Part shown: positions 1 through 6,885 of the stretch, piece after piece
Position numbering within the stretch: the first letter of the stretch is position 1
Layout: each line of letters begins with the position of its first letter
NCBI GenBank assembly: GCA_022564695.1
Contig: JADFKX010000026.1
Span: 1-17,082 of the forward strand
Length of the DNA: 17,082 nt
Direction of reading: 5' to 3'
From: Chloroflexota bacterium
GTDB lineage: Bacteria > Chloroflexota > Dehalococcoidia > SM23-28-2 > RBG-16-64-32
Translations under genes and position numbers: made by a program
The notes under the pieces: generated by a model
What the model was told of the DNA's origin: nothing
Database searches by the model: none
What the model saw: the letters and a program-made list of their open reading frames with translations, nothing else

Positions 1-404
1 TCCTGTTCGACCGGCTGGCTTATCGTCAGGGGGAACCTAGCCGAGGCGACGTGGTGCTCGCTTCGCACCCCAAGAGGCCGCGCCTGCGCATCGTCAAACG
101 GGTCGTCGGGTTGCCCGGCGACAGGGTTGCCGTCGAGGGCGACCGCTGCTGGGTCAACGGGATGCCCTACGGCGAGGCGGACGATGACGGCCCGACGCGG
201 CATCCGGCTTCGGCGCGGACGTGGACGCTGGGTGACGACGAGTGGCTGCTGCTGGGCGACGCGCCCTACGCGAGCACGGACAGCCGCGACTTCGGCCCCG
301 TGAGCCGCGACCTCATCCACGCCAGGGCCTGGCTCGTCTACTGGCCTGTCAGCCGGATGCGGCTGATCCAGGGGCAGGAAACGGCTGGTTCTTCGGACGA
401 CTGA
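1..404 (+). CDS. Signal peptidase I family (S26) protein, C-terminal part; 5' end outside window
   Basis: The reading frame is open from the first base, and the residues before the first GTG (LFDRLAYRQGEPSRGDVV) look like family sequence, so the true start lies upstream of the window and the GTG at 51 is not used. Type I signal peptidases are membrane serine proteases with a Ser-Lys dyad that remove signal peptides from exported proteins. The box with the catalytic lysine is visible (RIVKRVVGLPGDRV), as is the later conserved box (LLLGD followed by STDSRDFGPV). The nucleophilic serine and membrane anchor would lie before base 1. The protein ends soon after LVYWPVSRMRLI, with a short polar tail. 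A related maturation protease of the same fold, such as the nickel-SOD type, cannot be excluded from this fragment. Confidence 0.85.
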   Translation, partial: LFDRLAYRQGEPSRGDVVLASHPKRPRLRIVKRVVGLPGDRVAVEGDRCWVNGMPYGEADDDGPTRHPASARTWTLGDDEWLLLGDAPYASTDSRDFGPVSRDLIHARAWLVYWPVSRMRLIQGQETAGSSDD

Positions 405-427
405 GGGTAGGCCGTCGTCCTGCCCTC

Positions 428-490
428 CCCCCAGTAGCTCCTCCACCCGCTGCGGGAACACCGCTGCGACTAGACGGGAGTTACTGGGGG
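428..490. other. Long stem-loop after the signal peptidase gene
   Basis: Bases 428-441 (CCCCCAGTAGCTCC) pair with 477-490 (GGAGTTACTGGGGG) over 14 positions, one of them a G-T wobble. The loop is about 35 bases and holds a direct repeat CCGCTGCG (448-455 and 461-468). It starts 24 bases after the stop codon, so it could end transcription, but no T tract follows the 3' arm. It could also be a REP-like or degenerate mobile inverted repeat. The rest of 405-662 shows no convincing gene. Confidence 0.45.
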
Positions 491-662
491 ACCGTTAGGG
501 CTGGCTGGTGGTTTCAGCATCGCCTCCTATGCGGTGCGGAATACTTAAGCGGCATAGGTAAATCGAAGATTATCCACTTGAATGTTTCGATGCCCAGTCG
601 CAGCATGAGCAGTATGATAGGATTGACATGAGATTGTTCTTCTGGACAGAGGGCAGAAACCG

Positions 663-1307
663 ATGACAGAGCGATCGGAAATTGGACACGACCAAGAACC
701 GCTCCCTACCTTCACTGAGTCCGCCAAACAGAGGATCATTTCGCTGATGGAGAAGGAAGGCCGGCAGGGTCAAGGCGTGCGTGTGTTCATGCACGGCCAC
801 GGGCCCGCCGGTCGACAGTATGGAATAACGTTCGTGGAGCAGGGGGAGGAAGACCCCGACGACGACACCGAGTTTGACCTGGGTGCCTTCAAGGTCTTCA
901 TCGACTCCGAGAGTGCGCCCAAGCTGAAGGGCGCGACCATCGACTACGTCGACGATCCCTTCGGCGGCAGCAGCGGCTTTCAGATCGATAACCCGAGCAG
1001 CACCTGGACAGATCCCAAGGCACAGGCCATTCAAGAGCTGATCGAGACCCGGGTCAATCCGGCTGTGGCTGGCCACGGCGGTCACGTAGAACTCATCGAC
1101 GTCAAGGACAACGTGGTGTACATCCTCCTCGGCGGCGGCTGTCAGGGATGCGGCATGGTGGACGTTACGCTGAAGCAGGGGATCGAGGTGATGATCAAGG
1201 AAGCGGTCCCCGAGATCCACGAGGTCATCGACACCACCGACCATGCCGGCGGCACCAACCCCTACTACCAGCCGGCCAAGGGCGGCGAAAGCCCTCTGGC
1301 CCCATAG
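663..1307 (+). CDS. nfuA: NfuA-like iron-sulfur carrier: degenerate A-type domain plus NifU C-terminal domain
   Basis: The 214-residue protein has the two-domain layout of NfuA, which receives 4Fe-4S clusters from the assembly scaffold and passes them to apo-enzymes. Residues about 20-112 resemble an A-type (IscA/HesB) fold, but the usual cysteines are absent: the first sits where GHGPAG is seen, and the C-terminal CGC is missing after the NPSS segment. This matches E. coli NfuA, whose A-type domain is also degenerate. Residues about 118-195 are the Nfu domain with the cluster-binding CxxC at Cys160 and Cys163 (GGGCQGCGMVDVTLKQGIE). The ATG follows GAGGGC at reasonable distance. It lies about 2 kb from the iscS-nuoB and suf genes on the same molecule, so a role as carrier for this locus is likely but inferred. 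A large minus-strand open frame over the same bases is a shadow. Confidence 0.88.
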   Translation: MTERSEIGHDQEPLPTFTESAKQRIISLMEKEGRQGQGVRVFMHGHGPAGRQYGITFVEQGEEDPDDDTEFDLGAFKVFIDSESAPKLKGATIDYVDDPFGGSSGFQIDNPSSTWTDPKAQAIQELIETRVNPAVAGHGGHVELIDVKDNVVYILLGGGCQGCGMVDVTLKQGIEVMIKEAVPEIHEVIDTTDHAGGTNPYYQPAKGGESPLAP

Positions 1308-1394
1308 GAGTCAGCGTTCATATAGGCGGTGCTCTAGGCACCTGTGCATTGAGGGTCTTCTAAGGCGGGCTAACCGAAAGGGAATCGAGTCAGA

Positions 1395-1790
1395 ATGGAC
1401 GTCCAGGAGTTGATTACTAGGTTTCCCGAAATCCCAGAGGTCCTGCACGAGAAGCCTGTCTTGAAGCGGTACGCCGAGGTGTTGGGCGATCTCTTGCGTA
1501 CCGCCTGGAAGCCATCTGCCTGCTCTGCAGACCAACAAACGGCCGAAAACGTGGTTTACATGAAGCTCATTGCGCCAATGGGAATCCTGGCTTACGGGCT
1601 CTCCACTACCGAGAAGACCGTGAACCAGCTCGAGGCTTTGCTGGAAGCGTACCGGCCGGATCCGGAAAAGTTCCTGGCAGAGCTGATCCCTCCGGACGTG
1701 GCCCAGGCGCCGGGAGGATGTCAGGGGGAAGAGGGCCGAGGTACCGGGGTGGCAACGTCGTCGGACTCCGGGCCGCCAAGAAGAAACTGA
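1395..1790 (+). CDS. Small hypothetical protein
   Basis: I do not recognise this 131-residue protein. Residues 1-105 look like a compact, mostly helical protein (for example LKRYAEVLGDLLRTAWK and TTEKTVNQLEALLEAYRPD). The last 25 or so residues are rich in Gly, Ser, Pro and Arg and look disordered. No signal peptide, membrane segment or metal motif is evident; two cysteines (near 43 and 108) are isolated. It starts 87 bases after the NfuA-like gene on the same strand, with a weak AAGGGA ribosome site, so co-transcription with it is possible. Low-complexity composition at the C terminus and lack of a family match keep the confidence moderate. Confidence 0.55.
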   Translation: MDVQELITRFPEIPEVLHEKPVLKRYAEVLGDLLRTAWKPSACSADQQTAENVVYMKLIAPMGILAYGLSTTEKTVNQLEALLEAYRPDPEKFLAELIPPDVAQAPGGCQGEEGRGTGVATSSDSGPPRRN

Positions 1791-1813
1791 TGCTGAGCCG
1801 TTCCGTGGCGGCC
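1771..1813. other. Inverted repeat between convergent genes
   Basis: GGCCGCCA (1771-1778) and TGGCGGCC (1806-1813) form a perfect 8 bp inverted repeat with a 27-base loop spanning the stop codon of the hypothetical gene. It lies between that gene and the end of the oppositely oriented ATP-grasp gene, where a terminator is expected. No T tract follows, so this is only a candidate. Confidence 0.3.
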
Positions 1814-1859
1814 ATCGAGGAGTTGCCTAAGCCCGACTGCCTGGGGTCCCGGTCGTCTG

Positions 1860-3095
1860 CTACCTCGGCTCGATGATAAACTCCAGCCGGCGGTGAGCCT
1901 CGCGCAGCGCCCCCTCGACCCGCTCCGGGGTCTCGTCGCGGGCGAAGATGAATCCCAGGTACCTCGTCCCCTCCGGTAGTGGCACTACCGCCTGGCCCAG
2001 CGGGATGCTGATGACGACCTGCTCGATCCCCGGCACCCTCTCGGCCTCCTTCTGGCCCCGGACTTGATGCAGTATCCCGGCCTGAGGGGTCGGGATCATC
2101 ATCACACCGGCGGGCCGCCGCTCGCGCGCGAACGTCTCGATCTCCATCCCCAGAGCGTGTCGCAAGATCAGCTCCTCCAGCGAGATGCCGGTGCCGAAAC
2201 GGAGCGTCCGCGAGCAGAGGCCGCCGATCGACCGCGGGGCGATCTCGATGATCCAGGGCCCCTCGTCGTTGACCCGCAGCTCAGCGTGCACCGGCCCCGC
2301 GCGGAGGCCCAGCGCCCTCGCCGTCTGGCTGGCACAGGCCGCGATCTCCTCCTGGACGACAACTGGCAATCGCGACGGTGTGACGTAGATGGTCTCCTCG
2401 AAGTAGGGGCCATCGAGGGGATCGGGCTTGTCGAAGATCGCCAGCACTCTGAGCTCGCCGTTGGTGAGGAGCCCCTCTAGGGCTACCTCCTGCCCCGGAA
2501 TGAACATCTCGACAAGGATCTGGCGCGCCGCCTCGCCGCCGGCGGCGGCCACCTCCGGCTGGCGCAGGATGGCGACGAGCCGCTGGAACGCCGCCACGAA
2601 CTGTTTCACATCGTCGGCGCGGATGACACCGCGGCTGGCCGACAGGAATAGCGGCTTGACCACGCAGGGGAAGCTCACCCCACGGGCAGATTCCATGGGG
2701 TAATCGTCAATGGATAGGAGCTGGAAGCGCGGCGACGGAACGCCAGCCTTGGCCAGGATCTGCCGCAGGCGGTGCTTGTTTCGCGCCGCCTGGACCGACT
2801 CCACCGAATTGTGGGGCAGCGACAGCGCCGCCGCCGCCATCGCCGCCAGGACCGTGGTGTCATCGTCGACCCCGACGACGGCGGTGAGCGGGTATCGCTT
2901 CGCTAATTCGACGATCGTACCCGTCGCCTCCTCCAGGTCGAGGAAATTAAGGGTCAGCGTGCTCCCAGGCATAAACTCCGACAGCACCTGCGGCTGGTCG
3001 GATCCGACCACCACTTCCACCCCTAGCCGCCGCGCTGCCTCCAGGAAGGCGCTTGCCCGGTACGTCCTGGTAGCCATAAGAAACAGAACGCGCAT
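1860..3095 (-). CDS. ATP-grasp carboxylate-amine ligase, L-amino acid ligase-like
   Basis: ATP-grasp enzymes activate a carboxylate as acyl phosphate and join it to an amine or other nucleophile. The 411-residue protein has an N-terminal Rossmann-like region (MRVLFLMATRTYRASAFLEA), an ATP-binding lysine in VVKPLFLSASRGV (about Lys147), the VEMFIPGQEVALEG segment, and the Mg-binding end motif GPVHAELR (Glu272) plus IIEIAPRSIGG (Glu284, Arg287). The C-terminal 80 residues, from GVMMIPTPQAG, resemble the extra domain of L-amino acid or dipeptide ligases. An in-frame TTG four codons upstream (3107) directly abuts GAGG with no spacing, so I chose the ATG. It stands alone, with no biosynthetic partner nearby, and its substrates are unknown. 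The family call is secure; the product is not. Confidence 0.85.
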   Translation of the reverse strand: MRVLFLMATRTYRASAFLEAARRLGVEVVVGSDQPQVLSEFMPGSTLTLNFLDLEEATGTIVELAKRYPLTAVVGVDDDTTVLAAMAAAALSLPHNSVESVQAARNKHRLRQILAKAGVPSPRFQLLSIDDYPMESARGVSFPCVVKPLFLSASRGVIRADDVKQFVAAFQRLVAILRQPEVAAAGGEAARQILVEMFIPGQEVALEGLLTNGELRVLAIFDKPDPLDGPYFEETIYVTPSRLPVVVQEEIAACASQTARALGLRAGPVHAELRVNDEGPWIIEIAPRSIGGLCSRTLRFGTGISLEELILRHALGMEIETFARERRPAGVMMIPTPQAGILHQVRGQKEAERVPGIEQVVISIPLGQAVVPLPEGTRYLGFIFARDETPERVEGALREAHRRLEFIIEPR

Positions 3096-3298
3096 AACTT
3101 TCCGCAACCTCGAAGGCCTGGGGGGCCCTGTCTTTTGATAAGGGGCTAGTTTCCTGACGTCACTTCTGATGCCAGCCTACTCTCTGGAACGCAGTCAAAC
3201 GCTGACTCCAGATCGTCCAGGCAGCGGTCGGTGGTGTCCAGGGGTCGGACGTTTCGCATCGAGGCTGGCCTGATGGAGCGACGGGCCGTATCTGGCTG

Positions 3299-3913
3299 CT
3301 ACACCTTGGCGTAGGGCGGGAACAGCGACTCCAGCTCGCGCCGGACCGGGTCGCCGTCCGGGAGGTATTTGGAGAAGTCGCCGCTGGGCAGCTTGGCCTC
3401 GCGCTTGCCGATTGTGCCCACCTTCTTGATCTTCTCCTGGAGCAGGATCAACCCCTGAAGGAGCGACTCCGGCCGCGGCGGGCAGCCGGGGACGTATACG
3501 TCCACGGGGATGATGAGGTTGACGCCGGGGAGGGTGCTGTACCCGTAGGCGAACGGCCCGCCGATGGTGGCGCAGCTTCCCATGGAGATAACCCAGCGTG
3601 GCTCCGCCATCTGAAGGTATATCCGCCGCACCGGCGACGCCATCTTCCAGGTGACCGTGCCGGCGACGATCATCAGGTCCGCCTGACGGGGGGAGGCGCG
3701 CATCACCTCGGCGCCGAAGCGGGCGAGGTCGTAGCGCGGGGTGGCCGTGGCTATCATCTCGATGGCGCAGCAGGCGAGCCCGAACATCACCGGCCACAGC
3801 GATGAGCGCCGCGCCCAGCTGACAACCCCATCCACTGAGGCGAGCAGGATGTTCTTGCTTATCGCCTCGTCGATGGCACTGTCATCGTGGACCTTGATCA
3901 GCGGCTCGTCCAT
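3299..3913 (-). CDS. nuoB: NADH-quinone oxidoreductase subunit B (NuoB-like), isolated from other nuo genes
   Basis: The 204-residue protein matches NuoB, the complex I peripheral-arm subunit that holds 4Fe-4S cluster N2, the last carrier before quinone. All four cluster cysteines are present: Cys48 and Cys49 (FGLACCAIEM), Cys114 (MGSCATIGGPF) and Cys144 (VPGCPPRPESLL). TVTWKM and the PRW segment are also typical. The gene starts 24 bases after the stop of the iscS-type desulfurase on the same strand, so the two are probably one transcript. The start codon follows a weak GGA site. No nuoA, nuoC or nuoD is found here: downstream is 200 bp without a gene, then the end of the ATP-grasp gene. It may complete a complex I encoded elsewhere or belong to another NuoB-like reductase. 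Confidence 0.93.
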   Translation of the reverse strand: MDEPLIKVHDDSAIDEAISKNILLASVDGVVSWARRSSLWPVMFGLACCAIEMIATATPRYDLARFGAEVMRASPRQADLMIVAGTVTWKMASPVRRIYLQMAEPRWVISMGSCATIGGPFAYGYSTLPGVNLIIPVDVYVPGCPPRPESLLQGLILLQEKIKKVGTIGKREAKLPSGDFSKYLPDGDPVRRELESLFPPYAKV

Positions 3914-3937
3914 GTCAGGTTCCGTTCGAGAATTGTA

Positions 3938-5155
3938 TCACAAAGGCTTCTCACCCGCTGCGCTCGCCTCCGTCACCTGCCGCTCCGGCCAGGTCGGCGA
4001 CAGCGCCCGCAAACGCGACACGATGGCCGGCAGTATCTCCAGCAGGTGGTCGATCTCCTCCATCGTGTTCTCTTTTCCTACGGTCAGGCGCAGGCTGCCC
4101 CGCGCCAGCTCCAGCGATAGACCCATCGCCGTGAGCACGTGCGAAGGCTCCAGCGAGCCGGAGGTGCAGGCCGAGCCGCTGGATGCCGCCACACCCTGGA
4201 GGTCCAGCGCCATCAGGATCGCCTCCCCCTCTATGTACTCGAAGCAGAAGGAGGCGCTGTTGCAGAGGCGGAGGGCGCGGTCCGTGGGCCCCGTGATGTG
4301 AGTATGGGGGACGCGGGCCGGCAGTTCGTCCAGCAGCCGGTCACGCAGGGCGCAGCAGTGGGCGTTGCGGGCTTCGAACTCAGCGTACGCCAGGGCCATC
4401 GCCTTCGCCATGCCTACGATGTAGGCGACGTTCTCCGTGCCGGCGCGGCGGTTCTTCTCCTGCGCTCCGCCCAACATCTGCGGCAGAAGCGGGGTGCGGT
4501 TGCGCACGTACAGCGCGCCGACCCCTTTGGGCCCGTAGAACTTGTGCGCTCCGATCGATAGCAGGTCCACCCCCAGGCCGTCGACGCCAACGTTCAGGGC
4601 GCCCATCGCCTGCACGGCGTCCGTATGGAAGGCCGTGTGCCGGTTCTTTGCCTTGACTAGGCGCACCGCCTCCGCTATCGGCTCAATGGCGCCCACCTCG
4701 TTGTTGGCCAGCATGATGCTCACCAGGGTGGTCTCCTCGCCCACAGCCTTCTCCAGCTCGGCCGGATCGATGAACCCCTCGCTATCCACGGGTAGGTAAG
4801 TCAGTCGGAACCCCTCCTGCTCCAGCCGCTCCGCGGTGTGGAGCACGGCGTGGTGCTCGATGGCGGAGGTGACGATGTGGTTGCCCCGTCGGCGGCTGGC
4901 GTAAGCGACGCCACGCAGCGCCAGGGCAGCGCTCTCGGAGCCGCAGGAGGTGAATACGATCTCCTGGGGCTTGCAACCCAGGAGATCGGCGATGCCGCGG
5001 CGGGCGCCGTCCAGTCCCATGCGGGCCTCCTGGGCCTCAGCGTAGAGGCTGGAGGGGTTGGCCCAGAAGTCCGACAGGTAGGGGAGCATCGCCTCCAGGA
5101 CGCGGGGGTCAAGGGGCGTTGTGGCCGCGTGGTCTAGATATATGCGCTTTCTCAT
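3938..5155 (-). CDS. iscS: Cysteine desulfurase, IscS/NifS type (class I)
   Basis: This PLP enzyme takes sulfur from L-cysteine as an enzyme-bound persulfide and releases alanine. The 405-residue protein has the family landmarks: IYLDHAATTPLD near the N terminus, His101 (AIEHHAVLH) stacking on PLP, Asp179 (FHTDAVQAMG), the Schiff-base lysine Lys205 (SIGAHKFYGPKG), and the catalytic loop cysteine Cys330 (SSGSACTSGSLEPSHVL), whose longer loop marks the IscS/NifS class rather than SufS. The last 20 residues are a polar extension. It is the first gene of a minus-strand pair with nuoB and diverges from sufB. A second, SufS-type desulfurase sits 4 kb away, so this one may serve other sulfur needs such as tRNA thiolation or specific Fe-S clients. 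No iscU or hscA is adjacent. Confidence 0.93.
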   Translation of the reverse strand: MRKRIYLDHAATTPLDPRVLEAMLPYLSDFWANPSSLYAEAQEARMGLDGARRGIADLLGCKPQEIVFTSCGSESAALALRGVAYASRRRGNHIVTSAIEHHAVLHTAERLEQEGFRLTYLPVDSEGFIDPAELEKAVGEETTLVSIMLANNEVGAIEPIAEAVRLVKAKNRHTAFHTDAVQAMGALNVGVDGLGVDLLSIGAHKFYGPKGVGALYVRNRTPLLPQMLGGAQEKNRRAGTENVAYIVGMAKAMALAYAEFEARNAHCCALRDRLLDELPARVPHTHITGPTDRALRLCNSASFCFEYIEGEAILMALDLQGVAASSGSACTSGSLEPSHVLTAMGLSLELARGSLRLTVGKENTMEEIDHLLEILPAIVSRLRALSPTWPERQVTEASAAGEKPL

Positions 5156-5261
5156 AGCTCGGCGTCAGTCGCGGGGTTCTCTTGCCAACCTAGCACCGCC
5201 CGATTGAGGCGGTCAAGGCGAATCATCTGTCGTGGGCGTTCCTGAGAGCGACCTGTGATCG

Positions 5262-5290
5262 TTGCCTGTGGTGCTGCCGCATGATATTAT
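5262..5290 (+). promoter_or_regulatory. Candidate sigma-70-type promoter for the suf operon
   Basis: TTGCCT (5262-5267) lies 17 bases before TATTAT (5285-5290). This would give a leader of roughly 120 bases before sufB. The -10 agrees with the consensus at five of six positions and the -35 at four of six. It is sequence pattern only. Confidence 0.4.
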
Positions 5291-5291
5291 A
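5286..5291 (-). promoter_or_regulatory. Candidate -10 element for iscS-nuoB, overlapping the suf -10
   Basis: Read on the minus strand, these bases are a perfect TATAAT, preceded directly by TG. It would direct transcription toward iscS about 130 bases away. No good -35 lies at 16-18 bases; TTGACT (5319 to 5314) is 22 bases away. It shares its bases with the plus-strand TATTAT. Confidence 0.3.
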
Positions 5292-5333
5292 CAGCCGAAG
5301 TGAAGATTATTACAGTCAAATGTTTCCAAACAC

Positions 5334-5361
5334 CTTGCACGCACTCAGCGCCCGATGCAAG
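5334..5361. promoter_or_regulatory. Inverted repeat upstream of sufB, possible operator or leader hairpin
   Basis: CTTGCA (5334-5339) and TGCAAG (5356-5361) form a perfect 6 bp inverted repeat with 16 bases between, so the half-site centres are 22 bp apart, about two DNA turns. Its position in the suf leader would suit a repressor site or an RNA hairpin. No known Fe-S regulator motif was recognised with confidence. Confidence 0.3.
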
Positions 5362-5403
5362 TTATCCTGAATATCGGCTGGAAAAGAGATTCCTTGAAGT
5401 GGT

Positions 5404-5410
5404 GAGGAGG
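5404..5410 (+). promoter_or_regulatory. Ribosome binding site deciding the TTG start of sufB
   Basis: GAGGAGG ends 8 bases before the TTG at 5419, ideal spacing. An ATG at 5411 directly abuts this site, is out of frame and hits a stop after three codons, so TTG is the supported start. Confidence 0.75.
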
Positions 5411-5418
5411 ATGTTGTC

Positions 5419-6885
5419 TTGACCACCCCTGTAAAGCAGAAGGTCATATCGCGGAAGACGACTGACCTCGATACGGACTACAAGTGGGGCTTCGTCACCG
5501 ATATCAAGTCGGACCTTGCCCCGAAGGGTCTGAACGAGGATATCATTCGCCTGATCGTCGACAAGAAGAACGAGCCTGAGTGGATGCTGGAGTGGCGGCT
5601 CAGGGCCTATCGACACTGGATGAAGCTTAATTACGAGGAGCCCAAGTGGGCCAAGATCCACCATCCGCCAATCGACTTCCAGGATATCTACTACTACGCC
5701 TCCCCCGTCAAGGAGAAGCGCCCCGGCAGCCTGGACGAGGTGGACCCGGAGCTGGTGGAGGCGTTCAACAAACTGGGCATCCCCATTGAGGAGCAGAAGA
5801 AGCTCTCGGGCGTGGCCGTGGATGCCATCTTCGACAGCGTGTCCATCGCCACCACCTATAAGAAGACGCTGGAGGAGCTGGGGATCATCTTCTGCTCCGT
5901 CAGCGAGGCGGTGCAGAAGCACCCGGAGCTGATCAAGAAGTACCTCGGCTCCGTGGTGCCGTACACAGATAACTTCTACGCCAGCCTCAACGCGGCCGTC
6001 TTCAGCGATGGCACCTTCGCCTACATACCGCCGGGGGTGCGCTGCCCGCTGGAGCTGATGACCTACTTCCGCATGAACACGGAAGGCACCGGTCAGTTTG
6101 AGCGGACGCTCATAATCGCCGATGAGGGCAGCTACGTCAGCTACCTGGAGGGGTGCACCGCACCGATGAGGAAGTCCAACCAACTGCACGCCGCGGTTGT
6201 GGAGCTTATCGCTCTGGACAACGCTGAGATCAAGTACTCGACGCTCCAGAACTGGTACCCGGGCGATAAAGAGGGCAAAGGCGGCGTGTTTAACTTTGTC
6301 ACTAAGCGGGGGAAGGCCGCCGGCGTGAACTCTAAGATCTCCTGGACGCAGGTGGAAACCGGCTCCGCTATCACCTGGAAGTACCCCAGCGTGATCCTTC
6401 AGGGCGACAACTCCGTTGGCGAGTTCTACTCCGTGGCGCTGGTGAACAACTATCAGCAAGCGGATACCGGCACCAAGATGATTCACATCGGTAAGAATAC
6501 TAAGAGCACCATCGTCGCAAAGGGTATATCCGCCGGGCACGGCCAGAACACCTATCGCGGATTAGTCAAGATCATGCCTTCCGCCACTAACGCCAGGAAC
6601 TTTACGCGCTGCGACTCTCTGCTCATAGGCGACAAGTGCGGCGCCCATACCGTGCCGTACATTGAGGTACGAAACCCAACCGCGCAGATGGAGCACGAGG
6701 CGACTACCTCCAAGGTCAGCGATGACCAGCTCTTCTACTGCATGCAGCGCGGCATCTCCGAAGAGGACGCCCAGCACATGATTATCAACGGCTTTTGCAG
6801 AGGCATCTTCAAGGAGCTGCCGTTCGAGTTCGCCATGGAGGCGTCGCAGCTGCTGAAGGTCAGTCTGGAAGGAGCCGTGGGTTAG
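5419..6885 (+). CDS. sufB: Fe-S cluster assembly scaffold SufB
   Basis: SufB is the core scaffold of the SUF pathway; with SufC and SufD it forms the complex on which the nascent cluster is built in the cytosol. The 488-residue length is normal. Conserved segments include IPPGVRCPLELMTYFRMN, YLEGCTAPMRKSNQLHAAVV (Cys246), WYPGDKEGKGGVFNFVTKRG, and CDSLLIGDKCGAHT, where Cys398 together with Glu427 (QMEHEATTSK) probably match E. coli Cys405 and Glu434. The C terminus (GFCRGIFKELPFEFAMEA) is typical. The start is TTG, supported by GAGGAGG 8 bases upstream. It is the first gene of sufBCDSU, and its TAG stop is followed immediately by the sufC ATG. Confidence 0.96.
   Translation: MTTPVKQKVISRKTTDLDTDYKWGFVTDIKSDLAPKGLNEDIIRLIVDKKNEPEWMLEWRLRAYRHWMKLNYEEPKWAKIHHPPIDFQDIYYYASPVKEKRPGSLDEVDPELVEAFNKLGIPIEEQKKLSGVAVDAIFDSVSIATTYKKTLEELGIIFCSVSEAVQKHPELIKKYLGSVVPYTDNFYASLNAAVFSDGTFAYIPPGVRCPLELMTYFRMNTEGTGQFERTLIIADEGSYVSYLEGCTAPMRKSNQLHAAVVELIALDNAEIKYSTLQNWYPGDKEGKGGVFNFVTKRGKAAGVNSKISWTQVETGSAITWKYPSVILQGDNSVGEFYSVALVNNYQQADTGTKMIHIGKNTKSTIVAKGISAGHGQNTYRGLVKIMPSATNARNFTRCDSLLIGDKCGAHTVPYIEVRNPTAQMEHEATTSKVSDDQLFYCMQRGISEEDAQHMIINGFCRGIFKELPFEFAMEASQLLKVSLEGAVG

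Noticed and set aside
623..628. Perfect TTGACA as -35 of the NfuA-like gene
   Set aside because: No acceptable -10 lies 15-19 bases downstream, and the gene start is only 35 bases away.
570..1244. Minus-strand open frame of 224 codons opposite the NfuA-like gene
   Set aside because: It has the shadow composition and no family features, while the plus strand has clear Nfu motifs.
1719..1877. 52-codon plus-strand ORF with a basic stretch (AAKKKL) overlapping the end of the hypothetical gene
   Set aside because: Short, no ribosome site, and it runs into the antisense of the ATP-grasp gene.
3096..3298. Gap between nuoB and the ATP-grasp gene, including the palindrome TGACGTCA (3155-3162), considered as a small gene or operator
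   Set aside because: Only shadow frames run through it, no ribosome site is seen, and an 8-base palindrome alone is not evidence.
5411..5422. Three-codon ORF (ATG TTG TCT TGA) overlapping the sufB start, as a leader peptide
   Set aside because: The ribosome site GAGGAGG abuts the ATG with no spacer, so the ATG is unlikely to be used; the same site is ideally spaced for the TTG of sufB.
5362..6540. Long minus-strand open frame (392 codons) opposite sufB
   Set aside because: It is an antisense shadow of a well-conserved sufB reading frame, with His, Leu, Val and Asp-rich composition typical of such shadows.
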